From UPXZ01 sp964568675 (GTDB taxonomy: Bacteria > Bacteroidota > Bacteroidia > Bacteroidales > Paludibacteraceae), in contig CAZMQV010000067.1 in assembly GCA_964568675.1 (NCBI GenBank), forward strand, positions 1-15,285: a DNA stretch of 15,285 bases, given 5' to 3'. The notes under the pieces were generated by a model that saw only the letters and a program-made list of their open reading frames with translations, was not told the DNA's origin and ran no database searches. Of the stretch, positions 15,158 to 15,285 are shown in pieces. Position numbers and translations under genes: made by a program. The first letter of the stretch is position 1. Each line of letters starts with the position of its first letter.

Positions 15158-15227
15158 AATCGAGCAAGCACGGGGACTACTCCCCCCGCCCTCTCACACC
15201 ACCGGACATGATCTCGCATACGGTGGT
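15158..15227 (-). mobile_element. Degenerate 3' end of a group II intron (domains V and VI)
   Basis: On the minus strand the segment 15227-15198 starts ACCACCGTATGCGAG and ends CGGTGGT, the outline of domain V. It is followed by the linker GTGAGAGG, a G/C-rich hairpin (GGGG...CCCC) and the ending GCTCGATT, the outline of domain VI in Bacteroidetes introns (usually ending CTACTCGATT). Domain V is 30 nt instead of about 34, and the expected branch-point A region reads TTGCTC instead of CTACTC. Both suggest an inactive remnant. No maturase is visible in the 58 bases before the edge, so whether a whole intron lies outside is unknown. Confidence 0.6.
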
Positions 15228-15232
15228 TATAT

Positions 15233-15261
15233 AGGGTCTGCTGATTAACAGCAAACTATAT
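15233..15261. repeat. REP-like palindrome, copy 2 (imperfect)
   Basis: The 21 bases 15233-15253 are identical to 12078-12098 in the first copy. The right arm then diverges (AACTATA in place of GACCCTA), leaving an imperfect hairpin with outer TATAG/CTATA pairing. It begins 5 bp from the domain V-like segment of the group II intron remnant. Confidence 0.75.
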
Positions 15262-15285
15262 GTTATTCAATATTTTAGCAATAAA

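Noticed and set aside
15158..15227. An active group II intron
   Set aside because: Domain V is short, the branch-point region is altered and no maturase is in view, so only a remnant can be supported.
1..15285. CRISPR array, phage genes, tRNA or rRNA
   Set aside because: No regularly spaced repeats, no phage structural or integrase genes and no tRNA cloverleaf were seen on either strand.

Overview
The window looks like a piece of a Bacteroidetes chromosome, most likely order Bacteroidales. The support is: gldE and gldD, a promoter vocabulary of TTG-N19/20-TAnnTTTG upstream of several genes, few Shine-Dalgarno sequences, AT-leaning intergenic DNA, and gene families (Mpl, CtpA-like S41 proteases, PerR/KatG) in the form seen in that phylum. 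Genus and species cannot be fixed from the sequence alone.

Left region. Positions 1-480 hold no convincing gene, only small inverted repeats and a promoter. A plus-strand cluster follows: gldE, gldD (11-bp overlap), a Sfp-type 4'-phosphopantetheinyl transferase with its own promoter, and an archaeal-type geranylgeranylglyceryl-phosphate synthase homologue overlapping it by 8 bp. An 18-bp stem at 3922-3965 ends this block and also serves the genes coming from the other side.

Central region. A minus-strand run reads mpl (peptidoglycan recycling), dCMP deaminase and a CtpA/Prc-type S41 protease. Divergent from mpl is a metallo-beta-lactamase-fold hydrolase with a clear promoter and a roughly 110-nt leader, ended by a strong hairpin. 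Then come threonine ammonia-lyase (ilvA), with a consensus promoter and a leader of about 120 nt, and an S41-family lipoprotein protease.

Right region. A 438-bp gap (11880-12317) separates the S41 lipoprotein gene from katG, which converges on it. The gap is rich in repeats: a tandem 21-bp-period repeat, a 29-bp perfect REP-like palindrome beside an orphan strong Shine-Dalgarno/start on the minus strand, and a 58-bp interrupted inverted repeat. On the minus strand, perR (Fur family) lies upstream of katG and forms a peroxide-response pair, with a consensus promoter and a Fur/PerR-like operator in front of perR. The last 130 bases hold a degenerate 3' end of a group II intron (domains V and VI) directly next to a second copy of the REP-like palindrome.

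The genes are mostly housekeeping: envelope biogenesis and secretion support, acyl-carrier activation, lipid ether synthesis, wall recycling, dUMP supply, proteolysis, isoleucine synthesis and peroxide defence. I see no phage, CRISPR array, defence island or obvious new multi-gene system. The unexplained material is in the repeats and intergenic structures, and in the atypical metal-site pattern of the PerR protein.
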